5,510 bases of DNA from Ruminococcaceae bacterium UBA1244 (GCA_002308635.1 DBWG01000143.1:1-5510); one strand, 5' to 3'. Counted from the stretch's first letter, positions 1-5,510 are shown. A program made the numbers and translations. The notes: generated from the sequence alone by a model not told the origin.

Positions 1-1
1 C

Positions 2-535
2 GGAAAGACAGCAAGCTACTCTTCAAATTACAGTTTTATTGTCAAAGGCAATACCACAGTAGTATCAGTATTTGATAACGATGCTGTTGAAGAGCTTCCT
101 GTGCTTGACATGAGTGCGTTCAAGACTTCATACAACGGCAAAAATGCTGTCGGATTCTTATTCTCTCACAGCATACCTGAGGGATATACTGTTGAAGAAG
201 TCGGAATCCTCTATGGTACAAACAAGCTTGCAGGCGCAGATACGACAGTTACAGATTATGACAAGAAAGACCTCACAGATGAAGTTGCTGCTGTAAGCGT
301 GGGAGTAATAAATGATGTTGTCAGCATCTTCAAGAATAACCTCACCGGCAGGGTAAAGAACTATGTTGCAAGTTACACAAGCAGAAACGGAACTATAACA
401 TTATCGTATGCTATCGGCGATCATGCCAACAGCTATGCCTATGCACTTGGTTATACAAAGGTCAGGAAACCTGACGGCAGCAAAGAGACACTCTATTCAA
501 ACTTTAAGGCAACGACCTATAGTAAGCTGACCTGA
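2..535 (+). CDS. C-terminal part of a probable secreted/surface protein (5' end outside window)
   Basis: The reading frame is open from the left edge to a TGA at 533-535, giving 177 residues of a longer protein. A GTG at 101 and an ATG at 110 lie inside the frame, but neither has a Shine-Dalgarno site and the frame continues upstream, so neither is a real start. The sequence is rich in Thr, Ser, Tyr, Asn, Gly and Val, has no cysteine and no hydrophobic membrane segment, and alternates short beta-strand-like stretches (for example SFIVKGNTTVVSVF, EGYTVEEVGILYGT, GTITLSYAIG). That is typical of an extracellular beta-sandwich module. The pattern 'IPEGYTVEEVGILYGT ... YALGYTKV' resembles a C-terminal module I associate with large secreted Ruminococcus proteins; this is from memory, not from a search. 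There is no LPXTG sorting motif or dockerin in the visible part. The enzymatic or binding function would be encoded upstream. The gene is closed by a terminator 30 bases downstream. Confidence 0.75.
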   Translation, partial: GKTASYSSNYSFIVKGNTTVVSVFDNDAVEELPVLDMSAFKTSYNGKNAVGFLFSHSIPEGYTVEEVGILYGTNKLAGADTTVTDYDKKDLTDEVAAVSVGVINDVVSIFKNNLTGRVKNYVASYTSRNGTITLSYAIGDHANSYAYALGYTKVRKPDGSKETLYSNFKATTYSKLT

Positions 536-536
536 T

Positions 537-556
537 ACTGACGGATATTAGTCAGT
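537..556 (+). other. small hairpin just after the stop codon
   Basis: ACTGAC (537-542) pairs with GTCAGT (551-556) around an eight-base loop, beginning one base after the TGA. There is no T-run, so it is not a terminator by itself. It may protect the 3' end of the mRNA together with the terminator hairpin nine bases further on, or it may be chance. Confidence 0.4.
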
Positions 557-564
557 GAATACGG

Positions 565-599
565 GCGGGCAGTTCCTTTGCGGACTGCCCGCTTGTTTT
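565..599 (+). terminator. rho-independent terminator of the secreted-protein gene
   Basis: An 11-pair stem (565-575 with 582-592; nine of the first nine pairs are Watson-Crick, then one T-G and one C-G) surrounds a six-base loop. It is followed by TTGTTTTA at 593-600. The strong G+C stem plus T-run directly downstream of the stop at 535 fits an intrinsic terminator on the plus strand. Confidence 0.85.
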
Positions 600-603
600 A
601 TGA

Positions 604-650
604 AAAAATAAAAAAGAGTCCGCCCTCTTCCGGATGAGAAGAGGGCGGAC
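604..650 (-). terminator. rho-independent terminator of the minus-strand HTH gene
   Basis: A perfect 13-pair stem (618-630 with 638-650) closes a seven-base loop. Read on the minus strand it is followed by CTCTTTTTTATTTTTT (complement of 602-617), a classic U-tract. On the plus strand the stem is followed only by CCTTTG, so the terminator mainly serves the regulator gene, whose stop codon lies 53 bases before the stem. With the hairpins at 537-592 it forms a compact barrier between two convergent genes. Confidence 0.88.
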
Positions 651-702
651 CCTTTGCGTGGAGAAACAAAAATGTATATGAAATTGATTTTGTGAAGGGG
701 GT

Positions 703-963
703 TCAGGAAATCTGATCGTCATGGCTTCCGCCATCGGAATGACCGTTAGGGTCGTCAGTACGTCCGAGAAGATAATCTACGGAGCAATCAAGATGATCTG
801 CGATCTTTGCAAGTGAAAAGCATCCGATACCCTTGTTGTCAGTCATTGCCCAGAGCGTGTTCTTTCCGATATTCAGTTCCTTGAGCATGTGTTCCAGATT
901 GGAAATACCCTTGACCTTGCGCCGAGCGTTTATACGATCCCTGACTATTTGTGCTTGGTACAT
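703..963 (-). CDS. small XRE/Cro-type helix-turn-helix regulator
   Basis: The 86-residue protein consists almost entirely of one DNA-binding domain. Residues 4-20 (QIVRDRINARRKVKGIS) form the first helix. Residues about 22-48 hold the helix-turn-helix, with 'LEHMLKELNIGKNTLWAM' as the turn and recognition region. Residues 50-70 (FSLAKIADHLDCSVDYLLGRTD) match the highly typical end of XRE domains, where 'I A D x L x x S x D Y L L G R' packs against the helix-turn-helix. The last 15 residues are polar and His/Asp/Gly-rich (PNGHSDGGSHDDQIS) with no recognisable domain. It should act in the cytoplasm as a dimeric transcriptional regulator; targets are unknown. The ATG at 963 is the first possible start, because an in-frame TAG lies at 970-972. 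An AGGAG (976-980) precedes it at a rather long 12-base spacing. It is a single-gene unit with its own promoter and terminator, divergent from the ABC operon. It could be a stand-alone host regulator or a relic of a phage or mobile element; no integrase or phage genes are nearby. Confidence 0.82.
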   Translation of the reverse strand: MYQAQIVRDRINARRKVKGISNLEHMLKELNIGKNTLWAMTDNKGIGCFSLAKIADHLDCSVDYLLGRTDDPNGHSDGGSHDDQIS

Positions 964-1006
964 ATCTTTCTACAACTCCTTTTGATAGAGATCACCGACA
1001 TAAAAT

Positions 1007-1035
1007 AGTTTATAATATTTTGTGTTATATGTCAA
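1007..1035 (-). promoter_or_regulatory. probable sigma-70-type promoter of the HTH gene
   Basis: On the minus strand a perfect TTGACA (1030-1035) is followed after 17 bases by TAAACT (1007-1012, four of six to consensus), with an alternative TATAAA two bases closer. Transcription would start near 1000, leaving a leader of about 37 bases before the ATG. The -35 hexamer lies in one copy of a TGTCA direct repeat (1030-1034 and 1040-1044, plus-strand reading) with exactly 10-base period, so a regulator could bind over it. Confidence 0.55.
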
Positions 1036-1182
1036 CATTTGTCATAATAAAAAATGTGAAATCGGTTGCGAAAAAAAAGCTCAGTTCCGTTAAAATTACG
1101 TACAAAATTACCGAGAAAAATTTTGGACAACACAAAAAATTAGGGTATATGTGGAAGAAATACGCCTGCTTTGAGCTTGTTA

Positions 1183-1240
1183 TGATAATTTTATGACATT
1201 ATTATCACTATAATGAATAAAAAATTATGATTCATGGTGA
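1183..1240. repeat. pair of overlapping A+T-rich inverted repeats, possible operator
   Basis: TGATAAT (1183-1189) is inverted as ATTATCA (1201-1207) across 11 bases. Overlapping its right arm, TCAC (1205-1208) plus ATGAAT (1213-1218) is inverted as ATTCAT (1230-1235) plus GTGA (1237-1240). Both lie 40 to 100 bases upstream of the predicted ABC operon promoter, a plausible place for an activator or repressor site. In DNA this A+T-rich short palindromes are frequent by chance, so confidence is low. Confidence 0.3.
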
Positions 1241-1279
1241 AATTGCTTAAAAAATATTGCATAATTTCTATCAAAAATA

Positions 1280-1308
1280 TTTACGATCTGTCGGTTTTGT
1301 GGTATAAT
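1280..1308 (+). promoter_or_regulatory. promoter of the ABC transporter operon
   Basis: A perfect TATAAT at 1303-1308 is preceded by TGG (1300-1302), giving an extended -10 element. TTTACG at 1280-1285 (four of six to TTGACA) is 17 bases upstream. Transcription would start near 1315, leaving a leader of about 78 bases before the permease start at 1393. No other plus-strand site in the 964-1380 spacer is as good. Confidence 0.7.
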
Positions 1309-1358
1309 CCAAGCAGAGGATACCGCATGATATTCACGAAGCTGTGTCTTTAAAAAAT

Positions 1359-1387
1359 CGGCTCAGGAAGAGCCGGAAATATGGAGG
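1359..1387 (+). promoter_or_regulatory. leader hairpin followed by the permease ribosome binding site
   Basis: CGGCTC (1359-1364) pairs with GAGCCG (1370-1375) around the loop AGGAA. Eight bases later GGAGG (1383-1387) lies five bases before ATG 1393. The hairpin ends before the Shine-Dalgarno site, so it does not hide it directly. There is no T-run after it, so it is not a complete attenuator. The GGAGG position decides the permease start: the in-frame ATG at 1381 overlaps this site and is not likely used. Confidence 0.5.
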
Positions 1388-1392
1388 TAGTT

Positions 1393-3768
1393 ATGTACCT
1401 GAGTATACTAAAACATGACCTTAAAAGAAAAAAGACCATGAACATCATACTGCTGATATTTATGACGCTGTCTGTGATGTTAGTGTCGTCAAGCATCAAT
1501 ACTGTAATGTCAGTAGCATCGGCAACGGATAAGTTCCTTGATATTTCGGGCGCAAAGGACTATTTTGTTGCGACAATGGGAACAAGCGCCGAAAAAGAGC
1601 TTGACGAAAAGCTTAATGAGCTTGATTCAGTCGGAGCTGTCAGGCACGAAAAAATATTATACCTTAACGAAAATTCCCTGACACATAACGGGAGTACGGC
1701 TGATCTTGGTTCAACAGGGATAATCAACAGTATCGACGACATAAGCACAAAGGTCTATACGAGCGACAAAAAGGAACTGACTCAGGTGAATGACGGCGAT
1801 ATTTATATGAAAGCGGCCATTATGGAGGAAAATAATATTTCTGTCGGTTCAAAGGTCACTGTCAGGATCGGCGGCACTTCTCAGGTGTTTACCGTGAGAG
1901 GGAATATCCTTGATGTTCTTTTCGGTTCTGATATGATGGGCACACCGAGATTTGTGATAAGCCGGAACGACTTCAACAGATTCTACGATAACCTGACGGA
2001 CAAAAAATATGACTACTGCAAGGGACTTATCTACAATATCGAAACAAGCAACTCAAGAGAGGTTGAAAATATCGTCAGCGGTATAGACGGCGTGGCTTTC
2101 ACCGCAACGAGAGACGTTATCAAAATGACCTACATAATGGATATGATAATCGCCGGTATATTCCTGATCGTGAGCGTTTGTCTTATAATAATTTCCATCG
2201 TGCTTCTCAGATTCACAATAGGCTTTACGATAGGCGAGGAGTTCCGTGAGATCGGCGTGATGAAGGCAATAGGCATCAGGAACGGCAAGATCAGGACGCT
2301 CTATATGATAAAATATCTCGCAATGGCGGCAGTGGGAGCGGTGATAGGATTCATCGCAGGCATCCCTTTCGGCAATATGCTCAAGGAACAGTCCGCAAAA
2401 AAGATAGTCACAGGCGAAGACAGCACTCTCCTGATAAATTTCCTCTGCGCACTCGCTGTTGTATCCGTCATTGCACTTTTTACATGGCTGAGTACAAGGA
2501 AGGTCAAAAAATTCACGCCGGTCGATGCGATAAGAAACGGCGAAGGCGGAAAGCGCTACAAAAAGAAAGGCTTTCTGAAGCTTTCAAGATCAAAAACAAG
2601 ACCTGTTTTCTTTATTGCGGTGAATGACATCCTCAGCGGATTCAGGCATTTTGCGGTAATGACTGTGACTTTTGTAGTCGGCATACTTCTGATAACGATA
2701 TTGCTGAATACGATATCCACTCTCCAAAGCCCGAAGCTTATGTCATGGTTTTCTATGGCCGAGTGCGACCTTGCTGTTGAGGATAAGGCGAGTACGGAAA
2801 AATTCACCGATCCGGACGGTCAGCAGATGAGAGCTGACTATGTTAAAGAAATGGAAAAAACACTTGCCGAAAACGGTATTCCGGCAAAATGCTTTACGGA
2901 AAATATATTCAAATATTCTGTTCAGAAGGGTGAATACAGAACGGTCACACTTTCGTTCATCGGTACAGGAACGACTACCGATATGTACAGCTACATTGAA
3001 GGTACTCCGCCTCAGAACACAAACGAGATCGCCCTGAGCTATATTATCGCAGACAGAATGGACGCTTCCATCGGAGATACCATAACCGTAAAGATCGGTT
3101 CGGAATACAGGGAATTCAGGATCACGGCGCTTTATCAGAGCATGAACAACATGGGTGAGGGACTCAGATTCCATGAAGATACTAAGCTTGATTTCTCAAG
3201 TGTACTCGGATTTTTCAGCTATCAGATCAGATTCACAGACGACCCGTCCGAAAGCGAGATCAGGTCACGCAAGGAGACCATTTCAAAGCTCTATCCGGAT
3301 TGTACCGTCCGCACGGCAGGTGAATTCATTCAGTACAGCATGGGCGGCATTGCGGATATGCTCGGTGACACAAAGAATTTTGTTGTTATCATGGTCATGC
3401 TGATAAACATTCTTGTAGTAGTCCTTATGGAAAAGTCATTCATTGCAAAGGAGCGGGGAGAGATAGCGCTTATGAAGGCTCTCGGCTTTAAGGAACGGAC
3501 GCTTATCATCTGGCAGACGCTGAGAGCGGCGATCATCATGGCGCTGTCGATAATAATAGCGGAGCTTCTGACCGACCCTGTAAGTCAGATAACATCGGGA
3601 TTGGTATTCAAGATGATGGGTGCCAAAAATATTGTGTTTGACCCGAACATACTTGAAGCATACATTCTCTATCCGCTTGCTGTGTTTGCCATAACGATAC
3701 TTGCGGTGGTACTCAGTTCGTCAGCAATAAGAGGTATTTCTTCTCAGGAAGTAAACGATATCGAGTGA
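1393..3768 (+). CDS. ABC transporter permease with two FtsX/MacB-type halves
   Basis: The 791-residue integral membrane protein is the membrane partner of the ATPase encoded 10 bases downstream. Hydrophobic stretches suggest eight membrane helices: about 17-37, 250-273, 304-327, 348-367, 418-440, 661-683, 707-726 and 757-778. They frame two large extracytoplasmic domains (about 40-245 and 442-658). Each half carries the cytoplasmic coupling motif of the FtsX family after its second helix: 'FREIGVMKAIGI' (284-295) and 'ERGEIALMKALGF' (687-699). The first half ends in the typical 'TPVDAIRNGE' and a Lys/Arg-rich linker (386-403). This duplicated plan (two PF02687-type domains) differs from BceB-type permeases, which have ten helices and one large external loop. 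Family members do not usually carry substrate through a channel; ATP-driven movement of the helices drives external domains that extract or expel peptides, lipids or lipoproteins. The substrate here is unknown. Start chosen at ATG 1393 because GGAGG is five bases upstream; using 1381 would add MEVV. The gene is intact, with its own promoter upstream. Confidence 0.88.
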   Translation: MYLSILKHDLKRKKTMNIILLIFMTLSVMLVSSSINTVMSVASATDKFLDISGAKDYFVATMGTSAEKELDEKLNELDSVGAVRHEKILYLNENSLTHNGSTADLGSTGIINSIDDISTKVYTSDKKELTQVNDGDIYMKAAIMEENNISVGSKVTVRIGGTSQVFTVRGNILDVLFGSDMMGTPRFVISRNDFNRFYDNLTDKKYDYCKGLIYNIETSNSREVENIVSGIDGVAFTATRDVIKMTYIMDMIIAGIFLIVSVCLIIISIVLLRFTIGFTIGEEFREIGVMKAIGIRNGKIRTLYMIKYLAMAAVGAVIGFIAGIPFGNMLKEQSAKKIVTGEDSTLLINFLCALAVVSVIALFTWLSTRKVKKFTPVDAIRNGEGGKRYKKKGFLKLSRSKTRPVFFIAVNDILSGFRHFAVMTVTFVVGILLITILLNTISTLQSPKLMSWFSMAECDLAVEDKASTEKFTDPDGQQMRADYVKEMEKTLAENGIPAKCFTENIFKYSVQKGEYRTVTLSFIGTGTTTDMYSYIEGTPPQNTNEIALSYIIADRMDASIGDTITVKIGSEYREFRITALYQSMNNMGEGLRFHEDTKLDFSSVLGFFSYQIRFTDDPSESEIRSRKETISKLYPDCTVRTAGEFIQYSMGGIADMLGDTKNFVVIMVMLINILVVVLMEKSFIAKERGEIALMKALGFKERTLIIWQTLRAAIIMALSIIIAELLTDPVSQITSGLVFKMMGAKNIVFDPNILEAYILYPLAVFAITILAVVLSSSAIRGISSQEVNDIE

Positions 3769-3778
3769 GGTAATAATT

Positions 3779-4531
3779 ATGAAGATACTTGAAGTAAAAG
3801 ATCTCTGCAAATCATATATAACCAAAAAAAGGCGCAACGATGTTTTGCGCAGCGTAAGCTTTTCTGTTGAAGAAGGAGAGATGGTCGCAGTAATGGGGCC
3901 GTCCGGCTCAGGAAAATCCACTCTTCTCTACACCGTTTCGGGAATGGACAGGATGACAGGCGGTGAAGTGAGCTTTAACGGCAAGAACATTTCCACTTTG
4001 AAACCAAACGAGCTTGCCATGCTCAGGCTCGACGAGATGGGATTCATATTCCAGCAGATGTATATGCTCAAGAACCTGAGCGTCCTTGACAATATCATTC
4101 TTCCCGCACGTCAGTCAAAGGCGAACAAGCTTTCCTCGAAGGAAAAGACCGAATACGGAAAAAGCCTTATGAAAAAGCTTGGGATAATCGACACAGCCGA
4201 CAGCGATATCAACGAAGTATCGGGCGGACAGCTCCAGAGAGCCTGTATATGCCGAAGCATGATAAACAAGCCGAAGATGATATTTGCCGATGAACCGACC
4301 GGAGCTTTGAACCGTTCAAGCTCTGACGAGGTAATGGACGAGCTTTGCAAAATAAATGAAGAAGGCACCGCCGTCATGCTTGTAACGCATGATGCAAAGG
4401 TTGCCGCAAGGTGCTCGAGAGTTCTCTACATTGTTGACGGAAACATCAAAGGCGAATTCCGCAACACCGAAAAAGAGACCCGTACCCGTGAAAAAAACCT
4501 CAGTACCTGGCTTATGGAAATGGGCTGGTAG
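3779..4531 (+). CDS. ABC transporter ATP-binding protein, LolD/MacB type
   Basis: The 250-residue protein is a complete nucleotide-binding subunit that should dimerise under the permease and power it with ATP. All key motifs are visible: A-loop Tyr13, Walker A GPSGSGKST (40-48), Q-loop 'IFQQMYML' with Gln92, signature VSGGQLQRA (147-155), Walker B 'MIFADEPTGALN' with Asp171 and catalytic Glu172, and the switch His204 in 'LVTHD'. The D-loop reads GALN where GALD or GLLD is more usual; this is not expected to inactivate it. The tail after about residue 222 is short and charged and ends 'LSTWLMEMGW'. Length and motif order fit the LolD/MacB/BceA group that partners with FtsX-type permeases, matching the gene upstream. 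The start ATG at 3779 has a GTGAGG Shine-Dalgarno site overlapping the permease TGA, so the two genes are almost certainly co-transcribed and probably translationally coupled. Permease-first order is less common than ATPase-first in this group. The TAG stop is the first base of a palindromic element. Confidence 0.93.
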   Translation: MKILEVKDLCKSYITKKRRNDVLRSVSFSVEEGEMVAVMGPSGSGKSTLLYTVSGMDRMTGGEVSFNGKNISTLKPNELAMLRLDEMGFIFQQMYMLKNLSVLDNIILPARQSKANKLSSKEKTEYGKSLMKKLGIIDTADSDINEVSGGQLQRACICRSMINKPKMIFADEPTGALNRSSSDEVMDELCKINEEGTAVMLVTHDAKVAARCSRVLYIVDGNIKGEFRNTEKETRTREKNLSTWLMEMGW

Positions 4532-4631
4532 TGCGTGACCGCACTGGACGACTCCGAACACGCTCCCTATGGTCGCTTACTTCTTCCGATGCGAACATTC
4601 AGGAACGCACATCCGGTGCGGTTACGCACCA
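4529..4631. repeat. GC-rich imperfect palindromic element (REP/MITE-like or structured 3' RNA)
   Basis: The left arm (4531-4548) can pair without a break with the right arm (4612-4629): 18 pairs, of which two are G-U (4537 with 4623, 4545 with 4615). After one mismatch, 4550 also pairs with 4610. Each arm is itself a small hairpin: GTGCG-TGAC-CGCAC (4531-4544) and GGTGCG-GTTA-CGCACC (4615-4630), so the element could switch between one long helix and two short ones. The inside (about 4549-4611) contains three related words, GAACACGC, GAACATTC and GAACGCAC. By hand count 59 of 100 bases (4531-4630) are G or C, above the neighbouring genes. It begins on the last base of the ATPase stop codon and ends against the terminator. 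It encodes no protein with a Shine-Dalgarno site. It may be a dispersed palindromic repeat or a 3' mRNA stability structure; copy number cannot be seen here. Confidence 0.6.
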
Positions 4632-4669
4632 TAATAAAAAAGCCTTCCCTTCAGGGTAGGCTTTTATTA
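4632..4669. terminator. bidirectional terminator between the ABC operon and the CDF gene
   Basis: AAAAGCCT (4638-4645) and CCC (4647-4649) pair with GGG (4654-4656) and AGGCTTTT (4658-4665), with one T-T mismatch and a TTCA loop. On the plus strand the stem runs into TTTTATTATTTATT. On the minus strand it runs into TTTTTTATTAT. It therefore serves both convergent units. On the minus side it begins immediately after the CDF stop codon (4671-4673). Confidence 0.88.
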
Positions 4670-4670
4670 T

Positions 4671-5510
4671 TTATTCATGTTCCTGCTGTGTGTTTTCAGG
4701 CTTTTCTTTCGGATTAACGTGTACCATGCAGTGCTTTACGGCAGGAAAATCCTTTTCGATAGTTTTATGGACGTTTTCAGCCGTATCGTGGGCTTCAACA
4801 AGTGATATCGAGGAATCCATTGAGATATCCACCTCAACATAAATTTTGGAACCAAAAAGTCTGCTCCTGAATTCATCTATCCCGATAACGCCTTCTGTTG
4901 AAAGGATGGTTTCTTTCATTTTTTCGACTATCTCGTCAGGACACGATCTGTCGACCATTTTGTCCATCGCATCCTTGAATATATCAACGGCGGCTTTTTC
5001 AATAAAAATGCAGATAACAAGGCTTGCTATCGGGTCAAGTATTGGTGCGCCGAGTCTTGCTCCGAGTACTCCGATAAAAGAGCCTACAGATGACAGTGCA
5101 TCGGAACGGTGATGCCATGCGTCAGCCATGAGTGCGCCGGAATTTATCCTTTTTGCTGTGCGGGCAGTGTAATGGAACATAAGCTCCTTGACGATAATTG
5201 ATAAAACTGCTGCCGCAAGCGCAAGTGTTCCGGGAATGTGCAGCTCCTCACCGTTTCCGGAGCTGATGATATTCTGCACACCGCTGTAGCCTATACCAAG
5301 TCCTGTGGCTGCAAGGACGACGGCAAGAATGACCGATGCAACACATTCTATCCTTTCATGGCCGTAAGGGTGTTCCTTGTCGGGTTTTCTTCCCGCAAGA
5401 AAAACACCGATCATTACCACAAATGTACTGAAAACATCCGAAGCCGAATGAACTGCGTCAGAGATCATTGCAGCAGAACCGGCGATAATTCCGGCAAGAA
5501 GCTTCAAAAG
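4671..5510 (-). CDS. cation diffusion facilitator (CDF) family metal exporter, N-terminus outside window
   Basis: The frame is open to the right edge and ends at TAA (4671-4673); 279 residues are visible. A TTG at 5505-5507 is internal, since the frame continues past it. FieF-like proteins have about 300 residues, so roughly 20-30 residues, including the start of helix 1, are missing. Numbering from the edge, the paired metal-site motifs are His21-xxx-Asp25 in 'SDAVHSASD' and His133-xxx-Asp137 in 'ADAWHHRSDALSS'. 'EHPYGHERIE' (46-55) is the typical CDF loop. Further hydrophobic helices lie near 27-38, 57-77, 94-113, 138-153 and 160-175. From about 185 a cytoplasmic dimerisation domain follows, ending 'VKHCMVHVNPKEKP' and a polar tail. 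Such proteins act in the cytoplasmic membrane as proton-driven exporters of divalent metals. The HxxxD/HxxxD pattern favours zinc over manganese, where DxxxD is usual, but iron or cobalt cannot be excluded. It converges on the ABC operon, shares its terminator and has no visible functional link to it. Confidence 0.92.
   Translation of the reverse strand, partial: LLKLLAGIIAGSAAMISDAVHSASDVFSTFVVMIGVFLAGRKPDKEHPYGHERIECVASVILAVVLAATGLGIGYSGVQNIISSGNGEELHIPGTLALAAAVLSIIVKELMFHYTARTAKRINSGALMADAWHHRSDALSSVGSFIGVLGARLGAPILDPIASLVICIFIEKAAVDIFKDAMDKMVDRSCPDEIVEKMKETILSTEGVIGIDEFRSRLFGSKIYVEVDISMDSSISLVEAHDTAENVHKTIEKDFPAVKHCMVHVNPKEKPENTQQEHE

Larger units (their letters stand above)
964..1392. 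other. A+T-rich intergenic region between HTH gene and ABC operon
   Basis: About 430 bases separate the divergent HTH and ABC transporter genes. The stretch from about 1000 to 1300 is strikingly rich in A and T with many A-runs, unlike the coding DNA on both sides. It holds the HTH promoter, two overlapping small palindromes (1183-1207 and 1205-1240), the ABC operon promoter (1280-1308) and a leader hairpin (1359-1375). A frame open from 951 to 1196 has only a GTG or an internal ATG at 1029, no Shine-Dalgarno site and a Lys/Ile-heavy composition explained by the A+T bias, so I do not call it a gene. I see no tRNA or recognisable riboswitch here. Confidence 0.6.

Noticed and set aside
101..112. 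GTG (101) or ATG (110) as the start of the left-edge gene
   Set aside because: The frame is open upstream to the window edge with the same composition, and there is no Shine-Dalgarno site.
951..1196. Open plus-strand frame of 81 codons in the A+T-rich spacer, with an internal ATG at 1029
   Set aside because: It overlaps the HTH gene start and promoter, has no Shine-Dalgarno site at either start, and its Lys/Ile-rich translation follows from A+T bias.
964..1380. Riboswitch or T-box in the leader of the ABC operon
   Set aside because: The predicted leader is only about 78 bases, with one six-pair hairpin and no terminator or known aptamer or T-box motif.
1381..1392. ATG 1381 as the permease start
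   Set aside because: The GGAGG ribosome site lies inside these codons and is correctly spaced for ATG 1393.
2743..3174. 143-codon minus-strand frame inside the permease gene
   Set aside because: It lies wholly within the well-supported permease gene on the other strand, has no ribosome site and no recognisable protein features.
4529..4631. CRISPR repeat, tRNA or insertion-sequence end
   Set aside because: Only one inverted pair is present, there is no spacer periodicity, no cloverleaf, no transposase and no clear target-site duplication.
4535..4717. 60-codon plus-strand frame after the ATPase gene
   Set aside because: It runs through the palindrome, the terminator and the end of the CDF gene; no ribosome site; translation is unconvincing.
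5505..5507. TTG as the start of the CDF gene
   Set aside because: The frame continues to the edge and the first membrane helix would be cut; the real start is outside the window.

Overview
The window looks like chromosomal DNA from an anaerobic Firmicute of the Clostridia, most likely a Ruminococcus-type member of the Oscillospiraceae. This is inferred from the moderate G+C coding sequence set in A+T-rich spacers, the Gram-positive style Shine-Dalgarno sites (GGAGG, AGGAG), and the style of the extracellular C-terminal domain at the left edge. No rRNA or marker gene is present to confirm it.

Left part (1-963): the 3' end of a gene for what appears to be a large secreted protein ends at 535. 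It is followed by a small hairpin and a strong rho-independent terminator. A second, minus-strand terminator closes a convergent gene for an 86-residue XRE/Cro-type helix-turn-helix regulator (703-963).

Intergenic part (964-1392): about 430 bases, very A+T-rich, with no convincing gene. It holds a minus-strand promoter for the regulator, several small palindromes, a good plus-strand promoter (extended -10) for the transporter operon, and a leader hairpin just before the permease ribosome binding site.

Central part (1393-4531): a two-gene operon, permease then ATPase, 10 bases apart. The permease has 791 residues and two FtsX/MacB-type halves, each with an extracytoplasmic domain and a cytoplasmic coupling motif. 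The ATPase is a complete LolD/MacB-type ABC protein. Together they should form a mechanotransmission-type ABC complex handling a peptide, lipid or envelope substrate; the substrate cannot be read from sequence. No two-component system or precursor peptide is in the window. The divergent XRE protein is the only regulator nearby, and a link to the operon is speculative.

Right part (4531-5510): the ATPase stop codon runs into a GC-rich imperfect palindrome of about 100 bases. Its arms can form an 18-pair RNA helix with two G-U pairs. A bidirectional terminator follows, shared with a convergent cation diffusion facilitator gene that runs off the right edge. The palindromic element is the least explained part of the window. 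No mobile element gene, CRISPR array, tRNA or rRNA was seen, and I found no clear evidence of a wholly new multi-gene system.
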